Positions 1 to 9,230 are shown, counted from the stretch's first letter. The stretch is DNA of 64,000 nt from Pseudomonas turukhanskensis (GCF_027922365.1 NZ_BSFN01000001.1:199671-263670); one strand, 5' to 3'. The notes: generated from the letters alone by a model not told the origin. Translations and numbers: made by a program.

Positions 1-707
1 TCCAGCAACTTCGCCGGCAGCGCCTTGGCGCCGCGAATCGGCAGCTCAGGCACTTTATCGAGGTTGGCGTAGAGCACGTCCAGCCCGCCGCCCACGCCCA
101 CCAACAGCCCTACGGCGGTCTTTTCGCCGACACCGGGCACACCGGGAATGTTGTCGACCTTGTCGCCCATCAACGCCAGGTAGTCGATGATCAGCTCAGG
201 ACCGACACCAAATTTCTCCTTAACGCCATCGATGTCGTAAACGCTTCCGGACATGGTGTTGACCAGCGTAACGTGCGGGCAGACCAGTTGGGCCATGTCC
301 TTGTCGCCGGTGGAAATCACCACGTCGCGGCCAGCGGCAGCGCACTGCCGGGCCAGGGTGCCGATCACGTCATCAGCCTCGACGCCCTCCACGCACAGCA
401 AGGGGTAACCCAGAGCGCGCACGCTGGCGTGCAACGGCTCGATCTGGACGCGCAGTTCATCGGGCATCGAGGGGCGATTGGCCTTGTAGTCGGCGAACAG
501 CTCGTCGCGAAAGGTGCCGCCCTTGGCGTCGAACACTACCGCGAAGGGGCTTTGCGGGTATTGCTTGCGTAGGCTTTTAAGCATGTTCAACACGCCCTTC
601 ACCGCACCGGTCGGCATACCTTTGGAGGTGGTCAAAGGCGGCAGGGCGTGGAAAGCGCGGTAGAGGTAGGACGAGCCGTCCACCAGGACGAGAGGAGTCT
701 GAGACAT
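1..707 (-). CDS. polA: DNA polymerase I, N-terminal part (runs off the window)
   Basis: This is the 5' end of polA; about 235 codons are present and the gene continues past the left edge. The protein starts [19 protein letters not shown], the typical opening of Pol I, and what is visible is the 5'-3' exonuclease (FEN-like) domain. Metal-binding acidic motifs are seen ([45 protein letters not shown]), followed by the helix-hairpin-helix DNA-binding region ([19 protein letters not shown]). This domain removes RNA primers and damaged strands during lagging-strand maturation and excision repair. The ATG at 707 fits the family N-terminus. The polymerase domain lies outside the window. Confidence 0.97.
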   Translation of the reverse strand, partial: MSQTPLVLVDGSSYLYRAFHALPPLTTSKGMPTGAVKGVLNMLKSLRKQYPQSPFAVVFDAKGGTFRDELFADYKANRPSMPDELRVQIEPLHASVRALGYPLLCVEGVEADDVIGTLARQCAAAGRDVVISTGDKDMAQLVCPHVTLVNTMSGSVYDIDGVKEKFGVGPELIIDYLALMGDKVDNIPGVPGVGEKTAVGLLVGVGGGLDVLYANLDKVPELPIRGAKALPAKLL

Positions 708-902
708 GCGCGGAATAACCTATTAGACGGGCCGTGGTGTACGGACAGCGGAAAAATGTAGCGAGCAACGGTGGTTCGGCGCAACGACTGCCTGTGTATA
801 TAGCGCTGCTTCCCGGGCGCACGCGCCGTAATGCCGCGCCAGTAGTTTCATGGCAGCCTGTTAGAATGACCGCACCGTTGACGACAAAGGGACAAGGTTA
901 CC

Positions 903-1190
903 ATGCGCACACTTTCAAGCTTATTGCTCGCCGGCTTGCTCGCCGCTGGCGCAGTAAATGCCTTTGCCGAGGATGAACCCGTCACGGGCGACCCTGACGT
1001 AACCATTCGCCAGGACGGCGACAAGATGATTCAGGAATACCGCCAGAACGGTTTTCTGTATGCCATTAAAATCACGCCGAAAAACGGCAAACCGTACTTT
1101 CTGGTGCGTGCCGACGGCAGCGATGGCAACTTCATTCGTTCCGACAATCCAGACATGCTGATTCCCGCGTGGGAAATCTTCAAATGGTAA
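903..1190 (+). CDS. DUF2782 family small exported protein
   Basis: A 95-residue protein with a cleavable signal peptide (about residues 1-22, ending NAFA before EDEP). The mature part is short and polar, with the core VTIRQDGDKMIQEYRQNG and a tryptophan-rich end (IPAWEIFKW), which matches the DUF2782 family found next to polA and thrB in pseudomonads. It is probably periplasmic. No catalytic motif is visible and no function is known to me. It sits 60 bp upstream of thrB on the same strand and may share its transcript. Confidence 0.85.
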   Translation: MRTLSSLLLAGLLAAGAVNAFAEDEPVTGDPDVTIRQDGDKMIQEYRQNGFLYAIKITPKNGKPYFLVRADGSDGNFIRSDNPDMLIPAWEIFKW

Positions 1191-1250
1191 GCGGCGCTTA
1201 ATCAAACGCCGCTTGATCGCGGCCCTATTCAGGTAGTTGGCAGGTTTCCG

Positions 1251-2201
1251 ATGTCGGTATTTACCCCCCTTACCCGGCCCGAGCTGGAAGTGTTTCTTGC
1301 GCCCTATGGGCTTGGCCGTCTGCGGGATTTCCAGGGCATCAGTGCCGGCAGCGAAAACAGCAACTTCTTCGTGAGCCTGGAGCAGGGCGAGTTCGTGCTG
1401 ACCCTGGTGGAGCGCGGGCCTGTGCAGGACCTGCCGTTTTTTATCGAACTGCTGGACGTGCTGCACGACGCCGGCCTGCCGGTACCATACGCCTTGCGCA
1501 CTACAGAGGGCGAAGCGCTGCGCAGCCTGGCGGGCAAACCGGCGCTGCTGCAACCGCGCCTTGCCGGCAAGCATGTAAGCCAGGCCAATGCCCACCATTG
1601 CCAGGAAGTCGGCAAACTACTCGGGCAATTGCACGGCGCTACGCGCAGCCACGTGCTGGAGCGCAAAACCGACCGCGGGCTGGACTGGATGCTCAGTGAA
1701 GGCGCGCAGTTGCTCAGCAACCTGGCGCCCGCCAACCAGCCGCTGCTCAGTGATGCGCTGGCGGAAATCCAAACCCACCATGCGGCCATCCTGGCGCTCC
1801 CACGGGCCAACCTGCACGCAGACCTGTTCCGCGACAACGCCCTGTTCGACGGCCCGCACCTGGCCGGCCTCATCGACTTCTACAACGCCTGCTCGGGGCC
1901 GATGCTGTATGACGTGGCCATTGCGCTAAATGACTGGTGCTCCACCGAAGACGGCGCGCTCGATGCCCCACGCGCTCGCGCCTTGCTCGGCGCCTATGCC
2001 GCCTTGCGACCCTTTACCCCGAGCGAAGCTGAACTGTGGCCCGTGATGCTGCGGGTGGCTTGCGTACGCTTCTGGATTTCGCGACTGATCGCTGCCGAGT
2101 CTTTTGCCGGCCAGGATGTACTTATCCACAACCCGGATGAGTTCCAGCGCCGCCTCGCCCAGCGCCAGCAGGTGCATCTGCCGCTGCCGTTCGCGCTCTA
2201 A
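1251..2201 (+). CDS. thrB: homoserine kinase (ThrB, APH-fold type)
   Basis: Phosphorylates L-homoserine with ATP to O-phosphohomoserine in threonine synthesis. At 316 aa it is the aminoglycoside-phosphotransferase-fold type typical of pseudomonads, not the GHMP type of E. coli. The N-terminus (MSVFTPLTRPELEVFLAPYG) and nucleotide region (GISAGSENSNFFV) are characteristic. The catalytic loop LHADLFRDNALF, near residue 188, provides the HxDxxxxN motif, and LIDFYNA follows as the metal-binding Asp. The gene converges on znuA with only 3 bp between the stop codons, so no separate terminator is seen there. Confidence 0.95.
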   Translation: MSVFTPLTRPELEVFLAPYGLGRLRDFQGISAGSENSNFFVSLEQGEFVLTLVERGPVQDLPFFIELLDVLHDAGLPVPYALRTTEGEALRSLAGKPALLQPRLAGKHVSQANAHHCQEVGKLLGQLHGATRSHVLERKTDRGLDWMLSEGAQLLSNLAPANQPLLSDALAEIQTHHAAILALPRANLHADLFRDNALFDGPHLAGLIDFYNACSGPMLYDVAIALNDWCSTEDGALDAPRARALLGAYAALRPFTPSEAELWPVMLRVACVRFWISRLIAAESFAGQDVLIHNPDEFQRRLAQRQQVHLPLPFAL

Positions 2202-2204
2202 CGG

Positions 2205-3107
2205 TCAGAGCGCTTCGAGGCAACCGACCAGCTCATTGCCCAGGGTTTCCAGCAACTGCTCGTAGCCCTGAGCATTGACCGCAATCTCTTTGCCGCCCAA
2301 TGCATCCAACTCCGCCAAACGTACCGGTAACCCTTCGCTCAGCGTACTGATCAGCCGCGGCCGCAAAGGCGGTTCGCTGAACACACAGGTCGGCCCTGCC
2401 TGCTGCAAACGCTCGCGCATCGCCGCCACATGCTGGGCGCCGGGCTGCACTTCGCTGGCAATGCTGAATACGCCCGCATGTTGCAAACCGTAGGCGGACT
2501 CAAAGTAGTCAAACGCTTCGTGGAAGACGAAATAGGGTTTGCCGGCAACTCCGGCAACGCGCGTTTTGAGGCGTTGGTCCAGCGCTGTTAACCGTTCGCT
2601 GAATGCCATGAGGTTAGCCTGATAACGCGCGGCGTTAGTCGGGTCGGCAGCGGCCAGATCAACCGCCATACGTTCGGCAATCACCCGGGCGTTGGCAGGC
2701 AACAGCCACAGGTGCGCATCCAGGCTGCCGGGCTGGTGGTCGTGGTCATGCTCGTCGCCGTCGGCATGCGCCTCGCCTTCACCGAAATGGCGCAAGGTCA
2801 GGCCTGGCAAGGTCTGCACGGCAACCGTCGGCAAGCTGCGGCTTTTCAACACGCGCGGCAGAAAGCTCTCCATATCCGGCCCGATCCAGTACAGCAAATC
2901 GACCTCGGTCACACGGCGTACATCCGAGGGGCGCAACGCATAGTTATGCGGCGAAGCGCCCGGCGGCAGCAGCACCTCCGGCATGCCAACCCCGTCTTGC
3001 ACTGCAGCGGCAATCAGTTGCAGTGGCTTGATGCTGGTAAGAACGCGCACATCGGCCTGAGCAGATGCGCAAAAAAACAGCAGAAAGATCACAATCAAAC
3101 GCGACAC
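2205..3107 (-). CDS. znuA: zinc ABC transporter, periplasmic zinc-binding protein
   Basis: High-affinity zinc-binding protein that delivers Zn2+ to ZnuBC. I chose the GTG at 3107 (VSRLIVIFLLFFCASAQA, a signal peptide cleaved before DVRVLTS), giving 300 aa. The longer upstream reading would run through the Zur site into the divergent zur gene. Cluster A-I features are present: metal-ligand region PGASPHNYALRPSDV, a charged His-rich loop (GEAHADGDEHDHDHQ, about residues 115-130), the HLWLLPANARV ligand and FHEAFDYFE. The His-rich loop is typical of ZnuA and separates it from Mn-specific relatives. It is transcribed divergently from zur-znuC-znuB under a shared Zur-box-like palindrome. Confidence 0.95.
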   Translation of the reverse strand: MSRLIVIFLLFFCASAQADVRVLTSIKPLQLIAAAVQDGVGMPEVLLPPGASPHNYALRPSDVRRVTEVDLLYWIGPDMESFLPRVLKSRSLPTVAVQTLPGLTLRHFGEGEAHADGDEHDHDHQPGSLDAHLWLLPANARVIAERMAVDLAAADPTNAARYQANLMAFSERLTALDQRLKTRVAGVAGKPYFVFHEAFDYFESAYGLQHAGVFSIASEVQPGAQHVAAMRERLQQAGPTCVFSEPPLRPRLISTLSEGLPVRLAELDALGGKEIAVNAQGYEQLLETLGNELVGCLEAL

Positions 3108-3131
3108 GGCAACACACTCGGCGGCAAAAGG

Positions 3132-3144
3132 GTTATAGAATAAC
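3132..3144. promoter_or_regulatory. Zur box between znuA and zur
   Basis: The sequence GTTATAGAATAAC is a 5+3+5 perfect dyad in the 64-bp divergent znuA/zur gap. It matches the core of the gammaproteobacterial Zur operator (GTTATA-N-TATAAC type). Its position lets one Zur dimer set control znuA leftward and zur-znuCB rightward. Confidence 0.8.
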
Positions 3145-3171
3145 GTCTCTTTCACCAGCCGTCGCCGCCCA

Positions 3172-3657
3172 ATGATCTTTACACCTCTGGCCTCCCGTCC
3201 CCACGACCATTCCCACTGCGTGCACAACGCGCTCTCCGAAGCCGACGCCATCTGCGAGCGCGCCGGGCTGCGCCTGACGGCCTTGCGCCGCCGGGTGCTG
3301 GAGCTGGTGTGGCAGAGCCACAAGCCGCTGGGCGCCTACGACATTCTCGGTGTGCTGACCGAACAGGACGGCCGCAGGGCTGCGCCGCCGACGGTTTATC
3401 GCGCGCTGGATTTCCTTCTGGAAAACGGCCTGGTGCACCGCATTGCCTCGCTTAATGCCTTTGTCGGCTGTAATCATCCGGCACATGCGCACCAGGGCCA
3501 GTTCCTGATTTGCCGCAATTGCAACGCAGCCATCGAACTCTCCAACGACAGCATCAGCCAGGCCATTGTGGCCGGCGCTGGCGACGTCGGCTTCACCGTG
3601 GAAAGCCAGACCGTGGAAGTGGTAGGCGTTTGCTCCGGCTGCCAGAAAACCCCATGA
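3172..3657 (+). CDS. zur: zinc uptake regulator Zur (Fur family)
   Basis: Zinc-responsive repressor of 161 aa. The winged-helix DNA-binding half ([16 protein letters not shown]; recognition helix around [21 protein letters not shown]) is followed by the dimer/metal half with [21 protein letters not shown] and a C-terminal CSGC. The two CxxC pairs are the structural zinc site of Zur/Fur proteins. The location beside znuABC supports Zur over Fur or PerR. Its stop overlaps the znuC start (ATGA), so regulator and transporter are translationally coupled, and the upstream palindrome predicts autoregulation. Confidence 0.95.
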   Translation: MIFTPLASRPHDHSHCVHNALSEADAICERAGLRLTALRRRVLELVWQSHKPLGAYDILGVLTEQDGRRAAPPTVYRALDFLLENGLVHRIASLNAFVGCNHPAHAHQGQFLICRNCNAAIELSNDSISQAIVAGAGDVGFTVESQTVEVVGVCSGCQKTP

Positions 3658-4466
3658 GTACGGCCCTGATCCGCCTTGAAGGCGTTGGCGTCAGCTTTGC
3701 CGGGCAGCAGGTTCTCAGCGAAGTGCAACTGAGCGTGCAGCCTGGCGAAATCGTGACCCTGATCGGCCCTAATGGCGCCGGCAAAACCACCCTGGTACGG
3801 GCGGTACTGGGCCTGCTGAAAACCGAAGTCGGCAGTGTGTGGCGCAAACCAAAATTGCGTATCGGTTATATGCCGCAGAAGCTGCATGTGGACGCCACGC
3901 TGCCGCTGTCGGTGCTGCGCTTTCTGCGCCTGGTGCCAGGCGTGGATCGCCAATCGGCAATGGCGGCACTGGAAGAAGTCGGCGCCAGCCAGGTGATCGA
4001 CAGCCCGCTGCAAAGCATCTCCGGCGGCGAGCTGCAGCGCGTGCTGCTGGCGCGCGCGCTGCTGCGCGAACCTGAACTATTGGTGCTGGATGAACCGGTG
4101 CAAGGTGTCGATGTGGCCGGCCAGGCCGACCTGTATCGCCTCATCACCCGTCTGCGCGACCGCCATGGCTGCGGCGTGCTGATGGTTTCCCACGATCTGC
4201 ATCTGGTGATGAGCACCACTGACCAGGTGGTGTGCCTGAATCGCCACGTGTGCTGCTCGGGCCACCCTGAACAAGTCAGCGGCGACCCCGCGTTTGTCGA
4301 ACTGTTCGGCCAGGACGCACAGGATCTGGCCATCTATCACCACCATCACGACCACGCTCACGACCTGCATGGTGGCGTAGTGGCCGAGGCGCCGAGCGCC
4401 GAGGGCCTGCGCATACTCGGCCAGGTGCAGCCGCATGTTCATGGAGACGGCTGCAAGCATGCCTGA
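3654..4466 (+). CDS. znuC: zinc ABC transporter, ATP-binding protein
   Basis: ATPase subunit of the ZnuABC importer, 270 aa from the ATG that overlaps the zur stop. Walker [10 protein letters not shown] is at residues 38-46, the signature is [14 protein letters not shown], Walker B is [12 protein letters not shown], and the H-loop is in VSHDLH. The C-terminal extension is rich in histidine ([10 protein letters not shown], then [10 protein letters not shown]), which is common in ZnuC and suggests local Zn sensing or buffering (inference). It overlaps znuB by 8 bp. Confidence 0.95.
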   Translation: MSTALIRLEGVGVSFAGQQVLSEVQLSVQPGEIVTLIGPNGAGKTTLVRAVLGLLKTEVGSVWRKPKLRIGYMPQKLHVDATLPLSVLRFLRLVPGVDRQSAMAALEEVGASQVIDSPLQSISGGELQRVLLARALLREPELLVLDEPVQGVDVAGQADLYRLITRLRDRHGCGVLMVSHDLHLVMSTTDQVVCLNRHVCCSGHPEQVSGDPAFVELFGQDAQDLAIYHHHHDHAHDLHGGVVAEAPSAEGLRILGQVQPHVHGDGCKHA

Positions 4467-5247
4467 TTTTCTCGTAAACGCTTTGCTCGCCGGCCTCGCG
4501 CTGGCGGTGGTCGCCGGCCCGCTCGGTTCGTTCGTGGTGTGGCGGCGCATGGCCTATTTTGGCGACACCTTGTCCCACGCGGCCCTTCTGGGCGTGGCGC
4601 TGGGTTTTCTGCTGGATATCAGCCCGACCGTGGCAGTTACCGTCGGCTGCGTGTTGCTGGCCGTGCTGCTGCTCACCCTGCAACAACGCCAACCGCTGGC
4701 CTCCGATACCTTGCTCGGCATTCTGGCGCCGACCACGCTCTCCCTGGGTCTGGTGGTGCTGAGTTTTATGCACGATGTGCGCATCGACCTGATGGGCTAC
4801 CTGTTTGGCGACCTGCTGGCCGTGAGCACGGGCGACCTGGCCTGGATTCTCGGCGGCAGCGCATTGGTGTTGGTCGCTCTGGCGCTGCTGTGGCGCCCAC
4901 TCTTGGCGGTGACGGTGCACGAAGAACTGGCCAAGGTTGAAGGCCTGCCGGTAGCCAGCTTGCGCCTGGCGCTGATGCTGCTGATAGCCGTGGTGATTGC
5001 GGTGGCGATGAAGATCGTCGGTGTGCTGCTGATCACTTCGCTGCTGATCATTCCAGCCGCCGCCGCCCAGCGTCATTCGCGTACGCCGGAGCAGATGGCT
5101 GGCGGTGCCAGCGTGCTGGGCCTGATCGCCGTGTGCGCCGGGCTGGCCATGTCCTGGTTCAAGGACACACCGGCCGGCCCGTCCATTGTGGTGGCCGCCG
5201 CCGCCCTGTTTCTCTTGAGCTTTGCCCTGCCCCGCCGCCACGCCTGA
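4459..5247 (+). CDS. znuB: zinc ABC transporter, permease
   Basis: Inner-membrane permease of the zinc importer, 262 aa. The start at 4459 gives [21 protein letters not shown], the standard ZnuB N-terminus; an upstream in-frame ATG at 4435 lies inside znuC and is less likely. Many hydrophobic segments alternate with the ABC-3 family landmark [20 protein letters not shown] near the N-terminus and a coupling region around [12 protein letters not shown]. It is the last gene of zur-znuC-znuB. Confidence 0.95.
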   Translation: MPDFLVNALLAGLALAVVAGPLGSFVVWRRMAYFGDTLSHAALLGVALGFLLDISPTVAVTVGCVLLAVLLLTLQQRQPLASDTLLGILAPTTLSLGLVVLSFMHDVRIDLMGYLFGDLLAVSTGDLAWILGGSALVLVALALLWRPLLAVTVHEELAKVEGLPVASLRLALMLLIAVVIAVAMKIVGVLLITSLLIIPAAAAQRHSRTPEQMAGGASVLGLIAVCAGLAMSWFKDTPAGPSIVVAAAALFLLSFALPRRHA

Positions 5248-5328
5248 GCACGATATGTCGGCGAGGTTTGGTGCGGCTCGCACGGCGGTGTAAACTCGCC
5301 GGTTTTGCGCTATCCGAGACTTGCAACG

Positions 5329-6192
5329 ATGAAGCAGTTCGCCTCCCGTTACCTACCCGTTCTGGCGATTTCTCTGCTGTTAGCTGCCTGCCAAAGCGCC
5401 GCGCCAAAGGTCGCCAACCTACCGACTGACGACCTGATAACCGCCTTTAGTCAGGTGGAACACAGCATTAACACCGGCCAGCTCAGTACGGCCGAAAGCC
5501 AATTGGCCGCTATCGCACCCCGCGCCCAAGGCGACACCCGCGTGGAGCAGTATCAGCGACAATTGGCCGAAGCCTACCTGCAGCAAGGTCAAAGCGCCCT
5601 TCAGCAAGGCGACCTCGACACCGCCACCAAAGCGCTGAGCCACGCCCGCAGCCTGATGCCGCAAGCCCCGGCACTCACCAACGGCCTGGACAACTCCATC
5701 GCCCAAGCCCGCGCCGCCGAGCTGAACGCTGCCGATCAGGCCCGCGCCCGCGCTGCCGCTCAGACCGCCGCTAAAGAGGCAGCAGAAAAGGCTGAACAGG
5801 CGCGCCAACAACGTCTGGCCGCCGAGCGCCAAGGCAAAGCCAATCAGGAAGCTGCAGTTGCCGCTGCACCCGCCGCGCCAGAAGCACCAGCCAAACCCAG
5901 CGCCCGCCTCATCAACCCCGGCGCCGCCAGCAGCGCGATTTCTATGCCGATGCTCGACAACCAGGACAACGAACGCCTGCGCAGCCTGCTGGATGCCGTG
6001 GCGGTAGATGTCGTGACTTTCGACTGCGATGTGCGCATCGAAGTACGGCAGAACAAGGACTATCCTTGGGTCGCTTCATTGCTGCTGGCTCGGATCAAAC
6101 GCCTGGACCCCAACTACAGTCCGCGCCTGTCTCAAGCCCTCAAGCTGGAACAGGTTCCGCGCCTGCTGCTGACCCCGCAAGTCAAGGGCTAA
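5329..6192 (+). CDS. predicted lipoprotein with coiled-coil/Ala-Gln-rich middle
   Basis: A 287-aa protein. The start at 5329 yields a lipoprotein signal with lipobox LAAC (Cys21). Residues ~40-130 are a helical, TPR-like repeat region (QYQRQLAEAYLQQGQSALQQGD). A long Ala/Gln/Glu coiled coil and a Pro/Ala linker follow to about residue 200, then a folded C-terminal domain (DVVTFDCDVRIEVRQNKDYPWVASLLLARIKRL). It is probably in the outer membrane or periplasm. The znuB-lipoprotein-metN order is conserved in pseudomonads as I recall. Function is unknown. Confidence 0.8.
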   Translation: MKQFASRYLPVLAISLLLAACQSAAPKVANLPTDDLITAFSQVEHSINTGQLSTAESQLAAIAPRAQGDTRVEQYQRQLAEAYLQQGQSALQQGDLDTATKALSHARSLMPQAPALTNGLDNSIAQARAAELNAADQARARAAAQTAAKEAAEKAEQARQQRLAAERQGKANQEAAVAAAPAAPEAPAKPSARLINPGAASSAISMPMLDNQDNERLRSLLDAVAVDVVTFDCDVRIEVRQNKDYPWVASLLLARIKRLDPNYSPRLSQALKLEQVPRLLLTPQVKG

Positions 6193-6204
6193 GCCACGTT
6201 GACT

Positions 6205-6281
6205 CCTGGCCTGCATCGCGCAGGCCAGGCAAGCGCCCCACCGTCTCCTAAACTGTGGCAGCCGCTCTAATTTCTTAGAGC
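6205..6281 (+). terminator. two hairpins between the lipoprotein gene and metN
   Basis: A GC-rich 10-bp stem (CCTGGCCTGC / GCAGGCCAGG, 6205-6229) follows the lipoprotein stop by 13 bp. A second perfect 7-bp stem (GCTCTAA / TTAGAGC) is at 6264-6281. Neither has a strong T-run, so they may be factor-dependent terminators or leader structures of metN. The rest of the ~200-bp gap is AT-richer and probably holds the metN promoter. Confidence 0.4.
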
Positions 6282-6393
6282 CGAAAGCTATAACCATAGG
6301 AATACAAAGATTTTTACGGTCTATAAAGCGCCGGTTAGACTAGCGCTCCTTTATGCCTATCCGGCAGACCGCCAAGCCCAAAAGGTTTAACGA

Positions 6394-7401
6394 GTGATCG
6401 ACTTTCACAACGTCCATAAGGCGTATCGCGTCAATGGCCGCGACATCGCAGCCCTGCAACCTTCCGACCTGGCTATTGCTCGCGGCGAAGTGTTTGGCAT
6501 CATCGGCCATTCCGGCGCCGGCAAAAGCACGCTGCTGCGCTTGATCAACCGCCTGGAAGAGCCTTCCGGCGGGCGCATTGACGTAGACGGCGAAGACGTC
6601 ACCGCGCTGGACGCCAACGGCCTGCGCCGTTTCCGCCAGCAGGTCGGGATGATTTTTCAGCACTTCAATCTGCTGTCGTCCAAAACCGTTGCCGACAACA
6701 TTGCCCTGCCGCTAAAGCTGGCGGGTGAGTTGTCGTCCAGCGCCATTGAGCAACGGGTAGCCGAATTGCTCGACCGCGTGGGCCTTAACGATCACGCCAA
6801 GAAATATCCCGCACAGCTGTCCGGCGGCCAAAAACAACGCGTCGGCATCGCCCGCGCCCTGGCCACCAAACCCAAGATTCTGCTTTGCGACGAGGCCACC
6901 AGTGCCCTCGACCCGCAGACCACCGCCTCGGTGCTCGACCTGCTGGCGCAGATCAACCGAGAATTGAATCTGACGATCGTGCTGATCACCCATGAGATGG
7001 ACGTGATCCGTCGCGTCTGCGACCGCGTGGCGGTAATGGACGCCGGCGTTATCGTCGAGCATGGCCCGGTCACCGAAGTGTTCCTGCACCCCAAGCACCC
7101 GACCACCAAGCGCTTCGTGATGGAAGCCGAGCAGATCGATGAGAACGAACAGCGCGATGCGTTTGCCCATGTCAGTGGGCGCATCGTGCGCCTGACTTTT
7201 CAGGGTGAATCTACATACGCTCCGCTGCTGGGCGTGGTCGCGCGTGAAACCGGCGTGGACTACAGCATCCTCGCCGGCCGCATTGCCCATATCAAAGACA
7301 CACCCTACGGTCAGCTCACCCTGGCCCTCACCGGCGGCGATATCGACGCGGCCCTGGCGCGCTTTGGCGCCAGTGATGTGCACTTGGAGGTGCTGCGCTG
7401 A
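6394..7401 (+). CDS. metN: D/L-methionine ABC transporter, ATP-binding protein
   Basis: ATPase of the MetNIQ importer, 335 aa from a GTG start. The N-terminal ABC domain has Walker [11 protein letters not shown]-loop [12 protein letters not shown], signature [14 protein letters not shown] and Walker [15 protein letters not shown]. Residues ~255-335 form the NIL domain ([13 protein letters not shown]...DYSILAGRI), which in MetN binds methionine and inhibits transport. Its stop overlaps the metI start by one base. No SAM riboswitch is seen upstream. Confidence 0.96.
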   Translation: MIDFHNVHKAYRVNGRDIAALQPSDLAIARGEVFGIIGHSGAGKSTLLRLINRLEEPSGGRIDVDGEDVTALDANGLRRFRQQVGMIFQHFNLLSSKTVADNIALPLKLAGELSSSAIEQRVAELLDRVGLNDHAKKYPAQLSGGQKQRVGIARALATKPKILLCDEATSALDPQTTASVLDLLAQINRELNLTIVLITHEMDVIRRVCDRVAVMDAGVIVEHGPVTEVFLHPKHPTTKRFVMEAEQIDENEQRDAFAHVSGRIVRLTFQGESTYAPLLGVVARETGVDYSILAGRIAHIKDTPYGQLTLALTGGDIDAALARFGASDVHLEVLR

Positions 7402-8066
7402 TGGAAGCTCTATTCCCCAACGTCGACTGGCTGGAAATCTGGCAAGCAACCCTGGACACCCTGAGCATGCTCGGCGGTTCGATGCTGTTCACCGTTTTGC
7501 TCGGCTTGCCCCTGGGCGTACTGCTGTTTCTTACCGGCCCGCGGCAGATGTTCGAACAGAAAGGCCTGTACGCCTTGCTATCGGTGATCGTGAACATCCT
7601 GCGCTCGGTGCCTTTCGTGATTCTGCTGATCGTGATGATCCCGCTGACCGTGCTGATTACCGGCACCTCGCTGGGCGTCGCCGGGGCGATTCCGCCTCTG
7701 GTGGTCGGCGCTACCCCCTTCTTTGCGCGCCTGGTGGAAACCGCGCTGCGTGAAGTGGACCGCGGCATTATCGAGGCCACCCAAGCCATGGGCGCAACGA
7801 CACGGCAAATCGTACTCAACGCCCTGCTGCCCGAAGCACTGCCGGGCATTGTGGCGGCGATCACCGTGACTGCGATTACCTTGGTCTCCTACACCGCCAT
7901 GTCCGGCCTGATTGGCGGCGGCGGCCTCGGCGACCTGGCAGTACGGTATGGCTACCAGCGCTATCAGACGGACGTGATGGTGGTTACCGTCATCCTGCTG
8001 CTGGTGCTGGTGCAAGTACTGCAAACCGTCGGCGACAAGCTGGTGGTGCATTTCTCTAGAAAATAG
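7401..8066 (+). CDS. metI: methionine ABC transporter, permease
   Basis: Inner-membrane permease of 221 aa, overlapping metN by one base (TGATG). It has five predicted membrane segments and the EAA-type coupling loop EATQAMGATTRQIVLNALLPEALPG in the second half, as in MetI. The family landmark LRSVPFVILLIVMIPLT is present. It works with MetN and MetQ of the same operon. Confidence 0.95.
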   Translation: MEALFPNVDWLEIWQATLDTLSMLGGSMLFTVLLGLPLGVLLFLTGPRQMFEQKGLYALLSVIVNILRSVPFVILLIVMIPLTVLITGTSLGVAGAIPPLVVGATPFFARLVETALREVDRGIIEATQAMGATTRQIVLNALLPEALPGIVAAITVTAITLVSYTAMSGLIGGGGLGDLAVRYGYQRYQTDVMVVTVILLLVLVQVLQTVGDKLVVHFSRK

Positions 8067-8152
8067 AGAAACGAGAAAATAAACACCGCAACCCACGACC
8101 CTAAAAGTGCGGCCACCAGCCGCCAACACTGCATCCCACAAGGAACCTTGAG

Positions 8153-8923
8153 ATGAAAAAACTGATCGCTGCCCTGGCTGCCGTCGCAGCCTTCTCCGCT
8201 CACGCGCAAACCATTACCGTTGCGGCTTCGGCCGTGCCGCACGCGGAAATCCTCGAGTTCATCAAGCCAACCCTGGCCAAAGAAGGCGTGGACCTGAAAG
8301 TAAAAGTGTTCACCGACTACGTGCAACCGAACGTACAACTGGTTGAGAAGCGACTGGACGCCAACTTCTTCCAACACCAGCCGTACCTCGACGAGTTCAA
8401 CAAGAACCGCGGTGCCAACCTGGTGACCGTTGTTGGCGTACACGTAGAACCTTTCGGCGCTTACTCGAGCAAATACAAGAAGCTTGATGAGCTGCCACAA
8501 GGCGGCACCGTGGCCATCCCGAACGATGCCACCAACGGCGGCCGCTCGCTGCTGCTGCTGGAAAAAGCCGGCCTGATCAAACTGAAAGACAGCCACAACA
8601 TTCTGACCACCGTCAAAGACATCAGCGAGAACCCCAAAGGTCTGAAATTCCGTGAGCTGGAAGCTGCGACCCTGCCACGTGTACTGACCCAGGTCGACCT
8701 GGCGCTGATCAACACCAACTACGCCCTGGAAGCCAAGCTGGACCCTAAAAAGGACGCTCTGGTTATCGAAGGCAGCGACTCGCCTTACGTCAACAACCTG
8801 GTAGCGCGCCCGGACAATAAAGACTCCGAGGCCATCCAGAAACTGGCCAACGCCCTGCGCACCCCGGAAGTGAAGAAGTTCATCGAAGACAAATATAAAG
8901 GCGCCGTCGTCCCAGCTTTCTAA
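8153..8923 (+). CDS. metQ: methionine-binding protein MetQ
   Basis: Substrate-binding protein of the MetNIQ system, 256 aa, with a signal peptide cleaved after AFSAHA. NlpA/MetQ landmarks are clear: VAASAVPHAEILEFIKP, VFTDYVQPNVQLVEKRLDANFFQHQPYLDEFN and ALINTNYALEAKLDPKKDAL. There is no lipobox, so it should be soluble periplasmic, unlike E. coli MetQ. It is 86 bp downstream of metI and closes the operon before a rho-independent terminator at 9061-9091. Confidence 0.95.
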   Translation: MKKLIAALAAVAAFSAHAQTITVAASAVPHAEILEFIKPTLAKEGVDLKVKVFTDYVQPNVQLVEKRLDANFFQHQPYLDEFNKNRGANLVTVVGVHVEPFGAYSSKYKKLDELPQGGTVAIPNDATNGGRSLLLLEKAGLIKLKDSHNILTTVKDISENPKGLKFRELEAATLPRVLTQVDLALINTNYALEAKLDPKKDALVIEGSDSPYVNNLVARPDNKDSEAIQKLANALRTPEVKKFIEDKYKGAVVPAF

Positions 8924-8948
8924 TCGACTTCGGAGCTTCTGGCCGTCG

Positions 8949-9031
8949 GCCTGGCGGCGTTGCGCCCTCACTTTTAATGCTCACGTACTGCAGTACGCTG
9001 CGCTTAAAAGTTGCGGGGCGCCTTGCCAGGC
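8949..9031. repeat. long imperfect inverted repeat after metQ
   Basis: The centre is the perfect 14-bp palindrome CGTACTGCAGTACG (8984-8997). Outer blocks continue to pair: TTAA/TTAAAAGT near the centre and GCCTGGC / GCCAGGC at the ends. The element is about 80 bp and resembles REP-like intergenic palindromes of pseudomonads. No other copy was recognised in this window. Confidence 0.6.
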
Positions 9032-9060
9032 TCTAGCCCAAATGCTCCTAGATCGCTAAA

Positions 9061-9091
9061 AGCGAAAGCCCGCTCATGAGCGGGCTTTTTT
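9061..9091 (+). terminator. rho-independent terminator of metNIQ
   Basis: The stem AGCCCGCTCATGAGCGGGCT is self-complementary and followed by TTTTTT. It lies 140 bp beyond the metQ stop, after the inverted repeat. Confidence 0.85.
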
Positions 9092-9138
9092 GTGCGCGTG
9101 ATCTGGCGCTGCCGGACTCCCACAGCTCGAGATAGAGC

Positions 9139-9171
9139 GTAGGGCGAATATCGCCATCGGCGATATTCGCC
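9139..9171. repeat. dispersed palindrome, GAATATCGCC family (copy 1)
   Basis: GTAGGGCGAATATCGCC followed after three bases by GGCGATATTCGCC forms a hairpin-capable repeat. Related copies are at 42332-42365, 60454-60536 and 62669-62754. Confidence 0.7.
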
Positions 9172-9196
9172 GCTTCACAAACGCCGATCGCCAGGC

Positions 9197-9230
9197 GAAA
9201 AAAAACCCCGCTCGAAGGCGGGGTTCTTTT
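9197..9230 (-). terminator. rho-independent terminator of rpmB-rpmG
   Basis: Stem AACCCCGC / GCGGGGTT-type (AACCCCGCTCGAAGGCGGGGTT). Read leftward it is followed by a run of eight T. It lies 14 bp past the rpmG stop; read rightward it also has TTCTTTT, so it may work both ways. Confidence 0.85.

Noticed and set aside
3108..3323. Longer N-terminus of ZnuA
   Set aside because: It would read through the Zur box and into the divergent zur gene, and the GTG at 3107 starts a proper signal peptide.
6193..6393. SAM or other riboswitch upstream of metN
   Set aside because: No kink-turn or SAM-I/II consensus was recognised; only two simple hairpins are visible, and pseudomonads do not usually use SAM riboswitches here.
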